The notes beneath the pieces were generated by a model, which saw only the letters and a list, made by a program, of their open reading frames with translations, did no database searches and was not told where the DNA came from. The translations under genes and the position numbers were made by a program. Shown here piece by piece: positions 1 to 7,927 of a DNA stretch of 64,000 nucleotides (its first letter is position 1; the number at the start of each line of letters is the position of its first letter). Source of the DNA: Streptomyces sp. cg36 (lineage in GTDB: Bacteria > Actinomycetota > Actinomycetes > Streptomycetales > Streptomycetaceae). Location: contig NZ_CP163520.1 in the NCBI RefSeq assembly GCF_041080675.1, forward strand, positions 3,844,001-3,908,000, written 5' to 3'.

Positions 1-727
1 GGTCGTCCTCGGTCTCGAAGGACTCGTCGGCCACGATCGGTACGGGGTGGTGCAGTTCGGCCAGGCCGGGTTCGGCGGCGGCGTCCACGGGCTGTTCGAG
101 CATCCGGACGCGGTGCCGGTCCAGGAGCGGCAGCAGTTCGCGCAGTACGTCCAGGTCCCAGCCGCCGTTCACGTCGACGACGAGGCTCGCGTCGGGGCGC
201 ACGGCCCGGGTCCGCTCCAGTCTGCGCACGTCGTCGTCGGCGTCCGGGGAGCCGAGTTTGAGCTTGAGGACGCGGGACGAGCGGCTCTCGGCGAGCTCCT
301 GCTCCAACTGGTCGGGGTCGGCCAGGGAGATGGTGGTCATGATCTCCAGCGGCTTGGGCTCCGGCGTGCCGAGCAGCCGCCAGACGGGGACGCCGGCGCG
401 CTTGGCCGCCAGGTCCCACAGGGCCGCGTCCAGCGCGTTGCGGGCGGCGCCCTGGACGAGCCGGCCGAGGAGGCCGTCCCGGCCCACCGTGCCGCTCTCC
501 ACGAGCGGGCCGACCGCTTCGAGTTCGGCGACGGTCTCCTCGGCGGAGACCTCGAACCAGCTCTCGAAGGGCGCCCCTTCGCCGCGTCCGGTCCGGCCGC
601 CGGAATCCGGCGGGTCGCGCAGCTCGACGCGGACGACCGTACAGGTGAGGTCATGGCCGCGGGCGTATGTGTAGGGAAGTCCGAACGCAATCTCCTGGCG
701 CACCACGGCGAACTGCAAGGAATCCAC
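1..727 (-). CDS. Enolase-superfamily dipeptide epimerase-like protein (3' end outside window)
   Basis: About 242 residues of an enolase-superfamily protein are present; the C-terminal half of the barrel lies beyond the window edge. Visible in order: an N-terminal capping domain, the K-x-K catalytic pair in VLKLKLG, and the three metal ligands in DVNGGWD, EQP and ADES. These are the signatures of the muconate-lactonizing/dipeptide-epimerase subgroup, whose members epimerise the second residue of dipeptides such as L-Ala-L-Glu; the exact substrate cannot be read from this fragment. An in-frame TGA precedes the GTG at 727; the TTG at 718 is an alternative start. No clear ribosome binding site is visible. 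The gene is divergent from the peptide-led operon that starts at 1101 and may share its control region, so it could belong to the same pathway. Confidence 0.75.
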   Translation of the reverse strand, partial: MDSLQFAVVRQEIAFGLPYTYARGHDLTCTVVRVELRDPPDSGGRTGRGEGAPFESWFEVSAEETVAELEAVGPLVESGTVGRDGLLGRLVQGAARNALDAALWDLAAKRAGVPVWRLLGTPEPKPLEIMTTISLADPDQLEQELAESRSSRVLKLKLGSPDADDDVRRLERTRAVRPDASLVVDVNGGWDLDVLRELLPLLDRHRVRMLEQPVDAAAEPGLAELHHPVPIVADESFETEDD

Positions 728-1100
728 GCGGAGGACGGTAGCTCAGGTTCCGCAATCCCGGAAAGGGGATGATTGAAGATTTTAGCTGTGATCTGCACAA
801 CAGATGATTCTGGCCAGGTCCTGGCTTGTCAATTACCCTGCACCAGTCAATCGGAACCCTTCGCGAACAGCGGACTCCTTGATCGGTGTTCGATATTCAG
901 GACTGTCAAGACGACCGAATCGGCCCGCTCCGCGCACATTCGATGATCGCACTGTTGACGCGGCCCCATGGGCACCGGAACATGATTTGGGTCGGCAAGC
1001 GGTTGCTGTCCATGGGGATGTCCCCGTGGGGCTCCCCGGTTTTGGCGTGGCCGCGTCCGGCATTCTTGTTCATTTCCTATGTGGGAGGAGGCTGATTCTG
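728..1100. promoter_or_regulatory. Divergent intergenic region before the peptide-led operon
   Basis: These 373 bases separate the epimerase-like gene from the short peptide ORF and are more AT-rich than the flanks, especially at 765-905. A small inverted repeat, ATCTG-CACAA-CAGAT, lies at 791-805, and a GGGGA-TG-TCCCC dyad lies at 1014-1025. Both are operator candidates only. No convincing spaced promoter hexamers could be assigned. A strong ribosome binding site, GGAGGAGG, closes the region at 1084-1091. Confidence 0.4.
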
Positions 1101-1160
1101 ATGTCGGAAAAGGACTTCATGGGAACGCGCGACAACGAGCAGGACACCACGAAGTGGTAG
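1101..1160 (+). CDS. 19-residue peptide ORF, candidate precursor peptide
   Basis: The ORF starts with ATG nine bases after a near-perfect ribosome binding site (GGAGGAGG, 1084-1091), far better than expected for random sequence. The peptide is MSEKDFMGTRDNEQDTTKW: acidic, hydrophilic, without Cys, and ending in a C-terminal Trp directly before TAG. A perfect hairpin follows 35 bases later, then a run of enzyme genes on the same strand. Short leaderless-looking peptide, hairpin, then modifying enzymes is a common layout for ribosomally made peptide products, where the hairpin lowers expression of the enzymes relative to the precursor. The frame stays open upstream to 804, but no upstream start has such a binding site. 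I do not recognise the peptide. It might instead be a regulatory leader peptide. Confidence 0.6.
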   Translation: MSEKDFMGTRDNEQDTTKW

Positions 1161-1194
1161 TCCCGTTTTAGCGGTGTGGAACAAGAGGCGAAAA

Positions 1195-1224
1195 GGCCGC
1201 CCGTACACTCCAGTACGGGCGGCC
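1195..1224 (+). terminator. Perfect 12-bp hairpin, probable attenuator after the peptide ORF
   Basis: GGCCGCCCGTAC (1195-1206) pairs perfectly with GTACGGGCGGCC (1213-1224) around a 6-base loop. No T-run follows, which is usual for actinobacterial terminators. It sits between the peptide stop (1160) and the next start (1249), so it would let part of the transcripts stop after the peptide. Confidence 0.7.
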
Positions 1225-1248
1225 CCCACATGCGAAAGGGAGATGCCG

Positions 1249-2619
1249 GTGGTCGGCAACCTGCCATCCACGACCGTGGACCTGCCGCCCGAGTTCTTGA
1301 AGGTGGACGGCTCGGACGACGCCCGCTACTGGGAGTCGGTCCAGTCCGTGGTGGACCTCGCCGACCGCCGCGGCCGGGACGCCAAGGGCATTCCGCTGCT
1401 GGTCGCGCTGGCCGTGCGGCACCCGGAGTGGCCGGTGCGGGCCGCCGCGCTGCGGCTGCTGGCGGAGCGGCACCGGGCGGACCCGGCAGCCGCCGCGGCG
1501 ATCGCCGGCGGCACCCACGACCCGGTCGACTGGGTCGCGTTCACCTCGCTGCGGCTGATCACCGAACACCGCGTGCGGGCGGCGGTGCCCGATCTGATCC
1601 GGATATCCGGCTGGCCGAGCAATTTCACGCGGGAGGACTTCTCCCGCAAACCTGTGGGATGCGGCGCGGCCTTCACCAAGCGGGCGCTGCTCACCATCTT
1701 CGGCACCCGTGATCCCCAGGAGCTGCGGCGCCTTGAGGACGAGTTCTTCACGGACATGCGGGCACGGATACGCACGCACGCGACGCGCCCGCGCAGGACC
1801 GAGGGCGCGGTTCTCGTACCGGGTGGTCCTTTTATTGTCGGGAACGCGTCCGCGCAGAGCGGGCCTTTCCGCATGACCCAGGACGACAATCCGCTGCGGG
1901 CGGTCGACCTGCCCGCCTACTGGATCGACCGGACGACGGTCACCAATGCGCGGTACGCCGAGTTCCTGGCGGAGGCCGGGGAAAGCGGTGTGTTCGACCA
2001 CCCGGACCAGCCGGAGGACGGCAGGAATCACCGTCCGGCACACGCCCACGACCCCCGGTTCAACGCACCGGAAATGCCCCAGGTCGGAATCGACTGGTAC
2101 GACGCGTGGGCCTTCGCGAATTGGGCGGGCGGCTCGCTGCCGAGCGAGCTCCAGTGGGAGAAGGCGGCGCGCGGGACGGACGGCCGGACCTACCCGTGGG
2201 GCGACGCCTGGGATCCGGAACGGGTGCACTACGTCGAGCGCTCCTACGGGCGGCAGGTGGCCGACCTGGACGAGTTGGAGGCGCTGTTGGTCACCACTAC
2301 CCACGACGACACCCCGGCACACCCCGTCCTGCCCGCCGACAGCCTGCCGCGCGGGGCCAGTCCGTACGGCGTGCTCCAGATGTCCGGGAACGTCTGGGAG
2401 CTGACCCGGACCAACTTCTACACCGGCGAGGACATGGACCCCTTCTTCAAGGGCCGCCACCCGATGGAGTTCATGAACCGCAAGGACGCCTTCCACGTGC
2501 TGCGCGGCGGCACCTGGACCTCGCCGCCCGCCTGTCTGACGACCTACTACCGGGGCAAGGACCTGATCACCGATCTGCACAACGAGGTCGGGTTCCGCTG
2601 CGTGTACGACGCGGAATGA
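1249..2619 (+). CDS. FGE/SUMF1-family (formylglycine-generating enzyme-like) protein with helical N-terminus
   Basis: 456 residues. The C-terminal ~270 (from about residue 186) form a complete SUMF1/EgtB/PvdO-type fold: VPGGPF, a TTVTNARYAEF segment, a WAGGSLPSELQWEKAARG stretch, YPWGD, MSGNVWEL, LRGGTW and a terminal GFR. Family members oxidise Cys to formylglycine or perform other oxygen-dependent reactions. In the segment where classical FGEs have a Cys pair, my eye alignment finds only Cys429 (PPACLTTYYR), with Cys451 at the end (GFRC), so a standard copper FGE mechanism is doubtful. Residues 1-180 look like HEAT-type helical repeats, perhaps a peptide-binding platform. GTG 1249 is preferred because GGGAG (1238-1242) is six bases away; ATG 1243 touches that site. 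Twelve bases precede the next gene. Confidence 0.8.
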   Translation: MVGNLPSTTVDLPPEFLKVDGSDDARYWESVQSVVDLADRRGRDAKGIPLLVALAVRHPEWPVRAAALRLLAERHRADPAAAAAIAGGTHDPVDWVAFTSLRLITEHRVRAAVPDLIRISGWPSNFTREDFSRKPVGCGAAFTKRALLTIFGTRDPQELRRLEDEFFTDMRARIRTHATRPRRTEGAVLVPGGPFIVGNASAQSGPFRMTQDDNPLRAVDLPAYWIDRTTVTNARYAEFLAEAGESGVFDHPDQPEDGRNHRPAHAHDPRFNAPEMPQVGIDWYDAWAFANWAGGSLPSELQWEKAARGTDGRTYPWGDAWDPERVHYVERSYGRQVADLDELEALLVTTTHDDTPAHPVLPADSLPRGASPYGVLQMSGNVWELTRTNFYTGEDMDPFFKGRHPMEFMNRKDAFHVLRGGTWTSPPACLTTYYRGKDLITDLHNEVGFRCVYDAE

Positions 2620-2630
2620 GAGGACCATCC

Positions 2631-4049
2631 ATGCGGCTCACCTCCCTCGGCCACGCGGCCGTCCTCGTCGAGACCGGGGGCCGGCGCATCCTCTTCGACC
2701 CCTGGCTCACCCAGCGCCTGGACCGCTTCTGGGAGCACCACCCGGCCCTGCCGGACACCCTGGGGGAGCTCCTGGACGGCGGCGTCGACCACATCGTGCT
2801 CAGCCACCACCACTTCGACCACCACCACTTCCCTTCCCTGACGCGGCTGTTGGAGGACGGCGAGGTCGACTTCGACGACAGCCCGCACCGGGCCGCCGAG
2901 ACCGAGTGCGTCTTCCCGGTCGGCGACCGCGTCCCGCCCCGCTTCACCGCGTCGGGCCTCGGCCACCAGGCGATCGGCTGGACGCTGCGCAGGCTCGGCT
3001 TCGAGCGGCTGACGCCGGTCACCCCGGGCGAGACCGTGCGGCTGGGGGAGGACGTGGTGCTGCGCACCTTCGTCTCCGACGTGCCGTTCCCCGAGATGAG
3101 CGTGCTGGTCGAGACCGCCGGGGCGTCGGTGCTGCTCTGCGGGGACTCGATCCTGCACGAGTCGACCGTGCGCCACTTCACCGGCCCCGACGCCCGCCCG
3201 CCGGACGTGGCGTTCGTGCCCGCGCACAGCGTCTCGCCTCCCGGGGTCCTCACCGAGCGCCGCCCGCTGGGCGACCACGCGGCGGTCCGGGCCCGGGCGG
3301 TCGCCAACTTCGACCGGTACGTGCACGCCCTCGGCGCCCGGGTCACCGTCCCCTCCTCCTTCGGCTGGAAGGTCAGCGGGGAGGGGGAGCGGGACTACGG
3401 CTGGTGCAACCGCACCATCTTCCCGTTCACCCCCTGGGAGGCGCTCGCCCGGCTGCGCGAGCTGGGCCGCGAGGGGCTGCTGTGGGGGCCGGGACAGGTC
3501 ATCGAGGTCGCGGACGGCAAGGTCGAGCAGTACAACGGGCCGCACGCGCCGGACGGTTACGACTTCGAGGCGGTGTACGCGGAGGTCACCCTGGACCCGG
3601 CCGCCGAGGTGCCCCCCTTCGACCCGGCGCACGACCGGGCGGGCCGCCAGAACCGGTCCTCGCAGCGGCTGCTCACCGAGGTGATGGACCTCCTGGTGGG
3701 CTCCGACTTCTGGTACCGGGCGCTGGACAGCGGCGCCACCCACACCTTCTCGCTCCACGACGACGGCGGCTCCACCCACAGCTATCTGCTGGAGCCGGTG
3801 AGCGGCCGGATCAGCCACCTCGGGCCGGGCCCGGCCCGCGACCACCTCAGCCAGGACAACGGCTACACCGAGATCGCCGCGAGCACCCTCCAGGCGCTGC
3901 TGGACAGCGAGTTGCTCTTCGGCAGCTCCTACGGGCTGTGGGCGAGCAACAGCGGTCTGCTCTCGGCCGTCTTCCACCACCCCGCCTTCTACACGCGCCG
4001 GGTCGACCGGGCGCTGAGCCGGGAGACCGGTGGACGGGCGCCCGTATGA
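2631..4049 (+). CDS. Metallo-beta-lactamase-fold protein with C-terminal extension
   Basis: 472 residues. The N-terminal part has the MBL start (LTSLGHAAVLVE, FDPWL) and the HxHxDH metal motif at His59, His61, Asp63 and His64, then CGDS and a later His-containing strand (FVPAHS). The layout resembles the UlaG / CMP-NeuNAc-hydroxylase-like branch of the superfamily rather than beta-lactamases. Residues from about 320 to 472 form an extra domain rich in Tyr and Phe that I do not recognise. The start is fixed by AGAGGA six bases upstream, and the stop overlaps the next ATG (ATGA). It could hydrolyse or oxidise a pathway intermediate; the substrate is unknown. Confidence 0.75.
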   Translation: MRLTSLGHAAVLVETGGRRILFDPWLTQRLDRFWEHHPALPDTLGELLDGGVDHIVLSHHHFDHHHFPSLTRLLEDGEVDFDDSPHRAAETECVFPVGDRVPPRFTASGLGHQAIGWTLRRLGFERLTPVTPGETVRLGEDVVLRTFVSDVPFPEMSVLVETAGASVLLCGDSILHESTVRHFTGPDARPPDVAFVPAHSVSPPGVLTERRPLGDHAAVRARAVANFDRYVHALGARVTVPSSFGWKVSGEGERDYGWCNRTIFPFTPWEALARLRELGREGLLWGPGQVIEVADGKVEQYNGPHAPDGYDFEAVYAEVTLDPAAEVPPFDPAHDRAGRQNRSSQRLLTEVMDLLVGSDFWYRALDSGATHTFSLHDDGGSTHSYLLEPVSGRISHLGPGPARDHLSQDNGYTEIAASTLQALLDSELLFGSSYGLWASNSGLLSAVFHHPAFYTRRVDRALSRETGGRAPV

Positions 4050-5053
4050 GCGAGGCGCTGGGGACGCGGGTCCTGGTCGAGCACACCAGCGCGTGTCTGC
4101 GCGACAACCCGCTGGGCGACCCGGCCACCCGCCGGATAGAGGTCCTGCTGCCGCCGGGGTACGACGAGGGGCGGCGCTACCCGGTGGTGCACTGGCTGCC
4201 CGGGTTCGGCGCGTACCCGTCGCTGACCGGGCGCCCGCTGGCGTTCGGCGAGGCCCCGGCGGACCGGGTCCACCGGGCGATGGCGCGCGGCACCGTCCCG
4301 GCCGCGCTGATCGTGGTGCCGGACGCCACCACCGCGTACGGCGGCTCCCAGTACCTGGACGCGCCCGCCTGCGGTCGCTACCTCGGCCAGCTGGCGGAGG
4401 TGGTGGCCGAGGTCGACCGGCGCTTCCCGACCCTGGCCGAGCCCCGCTGGCGGGCGGTGGGCGGGAAGTCGAGCGGCGGGTACGGGGCGCTGGTGGCGGC
4501 GATGCGCACCGATCTGTTCGGCGCGGTCCTGGCGCACACGCCGGACGCCGGGTTCGAGCACAGCTATCTGCCGCTGCTGCCCGGCGTCCTGGACACCCTG
4601 GAGGCGGCGGGCGGGGTCGAACGGCTGCTGGCCCAGCGGGAGTCGGGCCCGCACGACACCCCGTTCATGGTCGCGATGAGCCTGCTGGCGATGGGCATGT
4701 GCTACGCCGACGAGCCCGGCACCACGCCCGCCGAGGCGCTGCCGTGCGACCCGCGCACCGGCCTCTTCCGGCCGGCGGTGTGGGAGCGCTGGCTGCGCCA
4801 CGACCCGGTGCGCCTCTCCCCCGCGCACGCCGGCCGGCTGCGCGCGCTGCGGCTGCTCTACCTGGACACCGGCAGGCGCGACGACTACCACATGCACTGG
4901 GGCGTACGGGCGTTGCACGCGGTGTGGCGCGAGCACGGCATCGCGCACGAGTACCAGGAGCACGGCGGCGGCCACCACGGCATCGAGCACCGGTTCCTGA
5001 CCTCGCTCGCCCTGCTCGGGCGGGTGTGGGACGAGCCGGAACGGGGGGAGTGA
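4046..5053 (+). CDS. Alpha/beta-hydrolase, esterase D / enterochelin-esterase-like
   Basis: 335 residues. The nucleophile elbow is GGKSSGGYG with Ser142 as the likely catalytic serine, following a conserved VLLPPGYDEGRRYPVVHWLPG strand-turn typical of the putative-esterase family (esterase D, IroE/Fes, mycolyltransferase folds). An Asp in LDTGRRDD and a His in EHGGGHHGIEH are plausible partners in the triad. There is no signal peptide, so it is probably cytoplasmic. It overlaps the metallo-beta-lactamase-fold gene by four bases and is followed one base later by the amidotransferase gene, so it is cotranslated with the pathway enzymes. A role in releasing or hydrolysing an ester or peptide intermediate is inference. 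Confidence 0.75.
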   Translation: MSEALGTRVLVEHTSACLRDNPLGDPATRRIEVLLPPGYDEGRRYPVVHWLPGFGAYPSLTGRPLAFGEAPADRVHRAMARGTVPAALIVVPDATTAYGGSQYLDAPACGRYLGQLAEVVAEVDRRFPTLAEPRWRAVGGKSSGGYGALVAAMRTDLFGAVLAHTPDAGFEHSYLPLLPGVLDTLEAAGGVERLLAQRESGPHDTPFMVAMSLLAMGMCYADEPGTTPAEALPCDPRTGLFRPAVWERWLRHDPVRLSPAHAGRLRALRLLYLDTGRRDDYHMHWGVRALHAVWREHGIAHEYQEHGGGHHGIEHRFLTSLALLGRVWDEPERGE

Positions 5054-5054
5054 G

Positions 5055-6815
5055 ATGTGCGGGATCGCGGGTTTCATCAGCCTGGACGGGCCGCGCGAGA
5101 GGCCGTGGCTGGCCGCGCTGGGCGCCACCCTGACCGGCGCGCTGCACCACCGGGGCGAGCGGGCCGCCGCGCCCTGGGTGGCGCCGGACGCCACGGTGAT
5201 GCTGGCCTGCGTACGGCTCGCGGTGCGCGACCGCTCGGCCGCCGGGGACCAGCCGATGACCTCGCCGGACGGGCGCACGACGCTGGTGAGCAACGGCGAG
5301 GTGTACGCCTCGCGGGCGCCCCGGCCCGAGCCGTGGCCGCGCCGGACGCACTGCGACACCGAGTTCGCCCTCCAGCAGCTGGCCGGGACGGCGGAGCCCG
5401 CACCCGTACTCGCCGCCCTGGACGGGATGTTCGCACTGGCCTGGCACGACGGCGCCACCGCCACCACCACGCTGGCCCGCGACCACTTCGGGATCAAACC
5501 GCTGGTGTACTGCGAGGTGGCGGGCGGGGTGCTGTTCGCCTCCGAGCCCGCCGCACTGCTCGCCACCGGGCTGATCGCGCCCGAGGTGGACCCGGCCGAG
5601 TTCGTGCTGCGGTCGTGGGTGCGGATGGACGCGGCCGACGAGCGGACCTGGCTGCGCGGGGTGCGCGCGCTGCGGCCCGCCGAGTACCTGGTGGCGGGGG
5701 GCGGCCGGGTGCGCACCGGCCGCTACTGGCGGCCGGAGCCGGGCGACGAGCCGGTGGGCGCCGAGGAGATCCGGGCCGCCTTCGACCGGGCGGTCGACCT
5801 GCGGTCGGTGGCCGACGTGGAGCGGGCCGCGGTGCTCAGCGGCGGCGTCGACAGCTCGGCCGTCTTCGCCGCCCTGCACGCCCGGGGGGTGGTGCCCCGG
5901 CCGTACGTGGTGCGGTACGAGGAGGGCGCGGGCGGCTCCGACAGCGACGTGACGCACGCCCGGCTGGTCGCCGCCCGCCACGGGGTGGCGCTCACCGAGG
6001 TCGACCTGGACCGCCGGGACGCGGTGAAGCTGGTCCCGGAGGTGGCCGGGCGGCTGAACCGGCCGCTGCTGCACGGCGCGGAGCTCGCGATGTACCAGCT
6101 GTACGAGCGGATCGCCGCCGAGGGGCAGGTCGTCGTCTACTCCGGCCACGGCGCCGACGAGATGTGGGGCTACCAGGACGGCGGCTACTTCCCGGTGGTC
6201 GCCCCGGACGCCCCCGCCCATCTGCACGGCCGCCACTACCTCACCCACCGCCTCTACCCCGACGAGCGCCCGCTGTGGGGGGAGCTGGTGACCTGGCTGG
6301 CCGGGGAGCTCGGCGTGGACATGGCCGGGGTGCGCGAGCAGGTGTGGGAGCGGGTGCTCGACGAGTACCGGGCGCTGGACACCCTCGACCCGGTCAAGCG
6401 GGGCCGCCACCACCTGATGCGCCGCTTCCTCGTCTACGTCAACGACATGGTCGACCTGACCTCCGCCGCGTACACCCTGGAGGACCGGCCGGTCTTCCAG
6501 GACGTCACCCTCGCCGAGCTGGCCTTCCGCTGCCCCGAGCACCTCAAGAGCACCGGGGAGCCCGGCAGCCACAAGGACCTGCTGAAGGAGGCGCTGGGCG
6601 GGCTGCTGCCGCCGTCCGTGGTCCGGCGCCGCAAACAGGGCTTCCCCTCCCCCGCCGACCCGTCGTACCGCGCGGCGCTGCGCACGCTGGCGGACGAGCA
6701 GGGCATGCCCTTCGGGCTCCCGGAGCCGCCCGCGCCGCTGCGCGACGCCCTCGGCACCGGTGAACTCATGTATCTCGCATCCGCCTCCGCCTGGCTCACC
6801 CGGACAGGGAAGTAG
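5055..6815 (+). CDS. Asparagine-synthetase (AsnB)-type amidotransferase
   Basis: 586 residues. Cys2 directly after Met (MCGIAGF) is the class II glutaminase nucleophile, and SNGEVY and HCDTEF-like motifs continue the glutamine amidotransferase domain. The ATP-pyrophosphatase motif SGGVDSS lies near residues 262-268, with YSGHGADE and a C-terminal RRRKQGF segment. Both domains look intact, so it should transfer glutamine-derived ammonia to an adenylated carboxylate. Lasso cyclases and beta-lactam synthetases usually lack the Cys2 glutaminase, which argues against those roles. It has a strong GGGGGGAG binding site at 5043-5050. The operon context points to amidation of a pathway carboxylate (peptide or small molecule) rather than general asparagine supply. 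Confidence 0.8.
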   Translation: MCGIAGFISLDGPRERPWLAALGATLTGALHHRGERAAAPWVAPDATVMLACVRLAVRDRSAAGDQPMTSPDGRTTLVSNGEVYASRAPRPEPWPRRTHCDTEFALQQLAGTAEPAPVLAALDGMFALAWHDGATATTTLARDHFGIKPLVYCEVAGGVLFASEPAALLATGLIAPEVDPAEFVLRSWVRMDAADERTWLRGVRALRPAEYLVAGGGRVRTGRYWRPEPGDEPVGAEEIRAAFDRAVDLRSVADVERAAVLSGGVDSSAVFAALHARGVVPRPYVVRYEEGAGGSDSDVTHARLVAARHGVALTEVDLDRRDAVKLVPEVAGRLNRPLLHGAELAMYQLYERIAAEGQVVVYSGHGADEMWGYQDGGYFPVVAPDAPAHLHGRHYLTHRLYPDERPLWGELVTWLAGELGVDMAGVREQVWERVLDEYRALDTLDPVKRGRHHLMRRFLVYVNDMVDLTSAAYTLEDRPVFQDVTLAELAFRCPEHLKSTGEPGSHKDLLKEALGGLLPPSVVRRRKQGFPSPADPSYRAALRTLADEQGMPFGLPEPPAPLRDALGTGELMYLASASAWLTRTGK

Positions 6816-6826
6816 GACACATCACC

Positions 6827-7927
6827 ATGGGCACCAACGAACACTGGCAGTGGCGGACCGTGGCCGACCCGGCCGCCCTGGAGGACGTACCGCCGCGCCT
6901 GGCGCCCCAAGAGGCCCAGGAGTGGTGCAACTTCACGCTGTGGCACCCGGCGGAGCTGCCCGCCGGATGCGACCGCGCCGAGGGCACCCTGCGCAAGGAG
7001 GCGCCGCCCGGACGCACCGGCCAGGACAGCGGGCGCACGCCCTGGTCCGAGGCCAACCCGGCCGCGTACCGCACCGAGATCGGCGGCGGCGGACGGCGGC
7101 TGCGGCTCAAGCAGTTCCTGTACGACTGGGCGTTCCCGGCGGCCGACCACCCCGCCCTGTGGGGCAGCGAGACGCTCCCCTTCCCGATCGGGGCGGACCG
7201 GGTGGTGTGGCTGGGCACCGACTACCTGGGGCATGCGGCGGCCTCGGCGCGGATGAGCCGGACCACCGTGGAACTGTCGGTCCTGGAGGGCGAGTTCACC
7301 GGCGAGGAGCTGGTGGCGCTCTACCGCTCGCTGCGGCCCGCCGTGCCGGGGGCGGCGGCGCGGGTGGTGGCCACCCCGTTCGCCGCGCTCAGCTACTGGG
7401 CGCGCCACCACGAGGTGGCCATGGTGTCGGTGCCGACCGGCCTGTTCGCCTTCCACCGGCGCACCCCGCCGCACGAGGGCGACTGGGTGGCGCCGGAGCG
7501 GCTCGCCGGCTTCCTGGCCGCCCAGCACCTGCCCGCCGCGCTCGGCGGTCTGCCCGCCGACAGCGCGGCCGTCTTCGCCGACGCCGCCGGTGCGCGCGAA
7601 CTGGAGGTGATCTACACCTCCGGGGGCGGCGACGAGCTGCGGCTGACCCTCCAGCGGCCGGGCGGCGGCCGGATGCCGTTCCCGCCGCAGCGCGAGAAGC
7701 ACCCGGGGCACGCGAAGGAGATCGGCCTCGACGGGCAGCCGGTGTACCTCGCGTACGTGGACGCCGGGGTCGGCCCGTTCGACGCGATGTGGCACGACCC
7801 GGCGGCCGGGGTCCAGGCGCGGCTGCTCAGCAGCGCCCGCACCGGCTGGGACAAGGCGTTCGCGCTGGCCCGGGTCCGCGAACTGCTGGCCGCCGCGCCG
7901 CTGAGCGGGGCGGGGTCCGTGCTGTGA
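6827..7927 (+). CDS. Protein of unrecognised family in the peptide-led operon
   Basis: 366 residues without a motif I recognise. It is soluble, Trp-rich at the N-terminus (HWQWRTV, EWCNFTLWHP), and has alternating strands such as VVWLGTDYLG and LEVIYTSGGGDELRLTLQ suggesting an alpha/beta fold. No signal peptide or membrane segment is visible. It begins eleven bases after the amidotransferase stop, and its TGA overlaps the GTG of the aldehyde dehydrogenase gene, so it is embedded in the operon. Since every neighbour is an enzyme, it may be a pathway-specific enzyme or peptide-binding partner. It is the prime orphan of this locus. Confidence 0.7.
   Translation: MGTNEHWQWRTVADPAALEDVPPRLAPQEAQEWCNFTLWHPAELPAGCDRAEGTLRKEAPPGRTGQDSGRTPWSEANPAAYRTEIGGGGRRLRLKQFLYDWAFPAADHPALWGSETLPFPIGADRVVWLGTDYLGHAAASARMSRTTVELSVLEGEFTGEELVALYRSLRPAVPGAAARVVATPFAALSYWARHHEVAMVSVPTGLFAFHRRTPPHEGDWVAPERLAGFLAAQHLPAALGGLPADSAAVFADAAGARELEVIYTSGGGDELRLTLQRPGGGRMPFPPQREKHPGHAKEIGLDGQPVYLAYVDAGVGPFDAMWHDPAAGVQARLLSSARTGWDKAFALARVRELLAAAPLSGAGSVL

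Noticed and set aside
1101..1160. Reading the 19-mer as a Trp attenuation leader
   Set aside because: Only one Trp codon, at the very end, and no competing antiterminator structure or trp genes downstream.
804..1160. 118-residue version of the peptide ORF
   Set aside because: The upstream extension has no ribosome binding site and random-looking composition; the internal ATG at 1101 has a near-perfect one.
5055..6815. AsnB-type protein as a lasso cyclase or beta-lactam synthetase
   Set aside because: It keeps the N-terminal Cys2 glutaminase and no lasso protease or leader-binding protein is near; the short peptide has no lasso core pattern.
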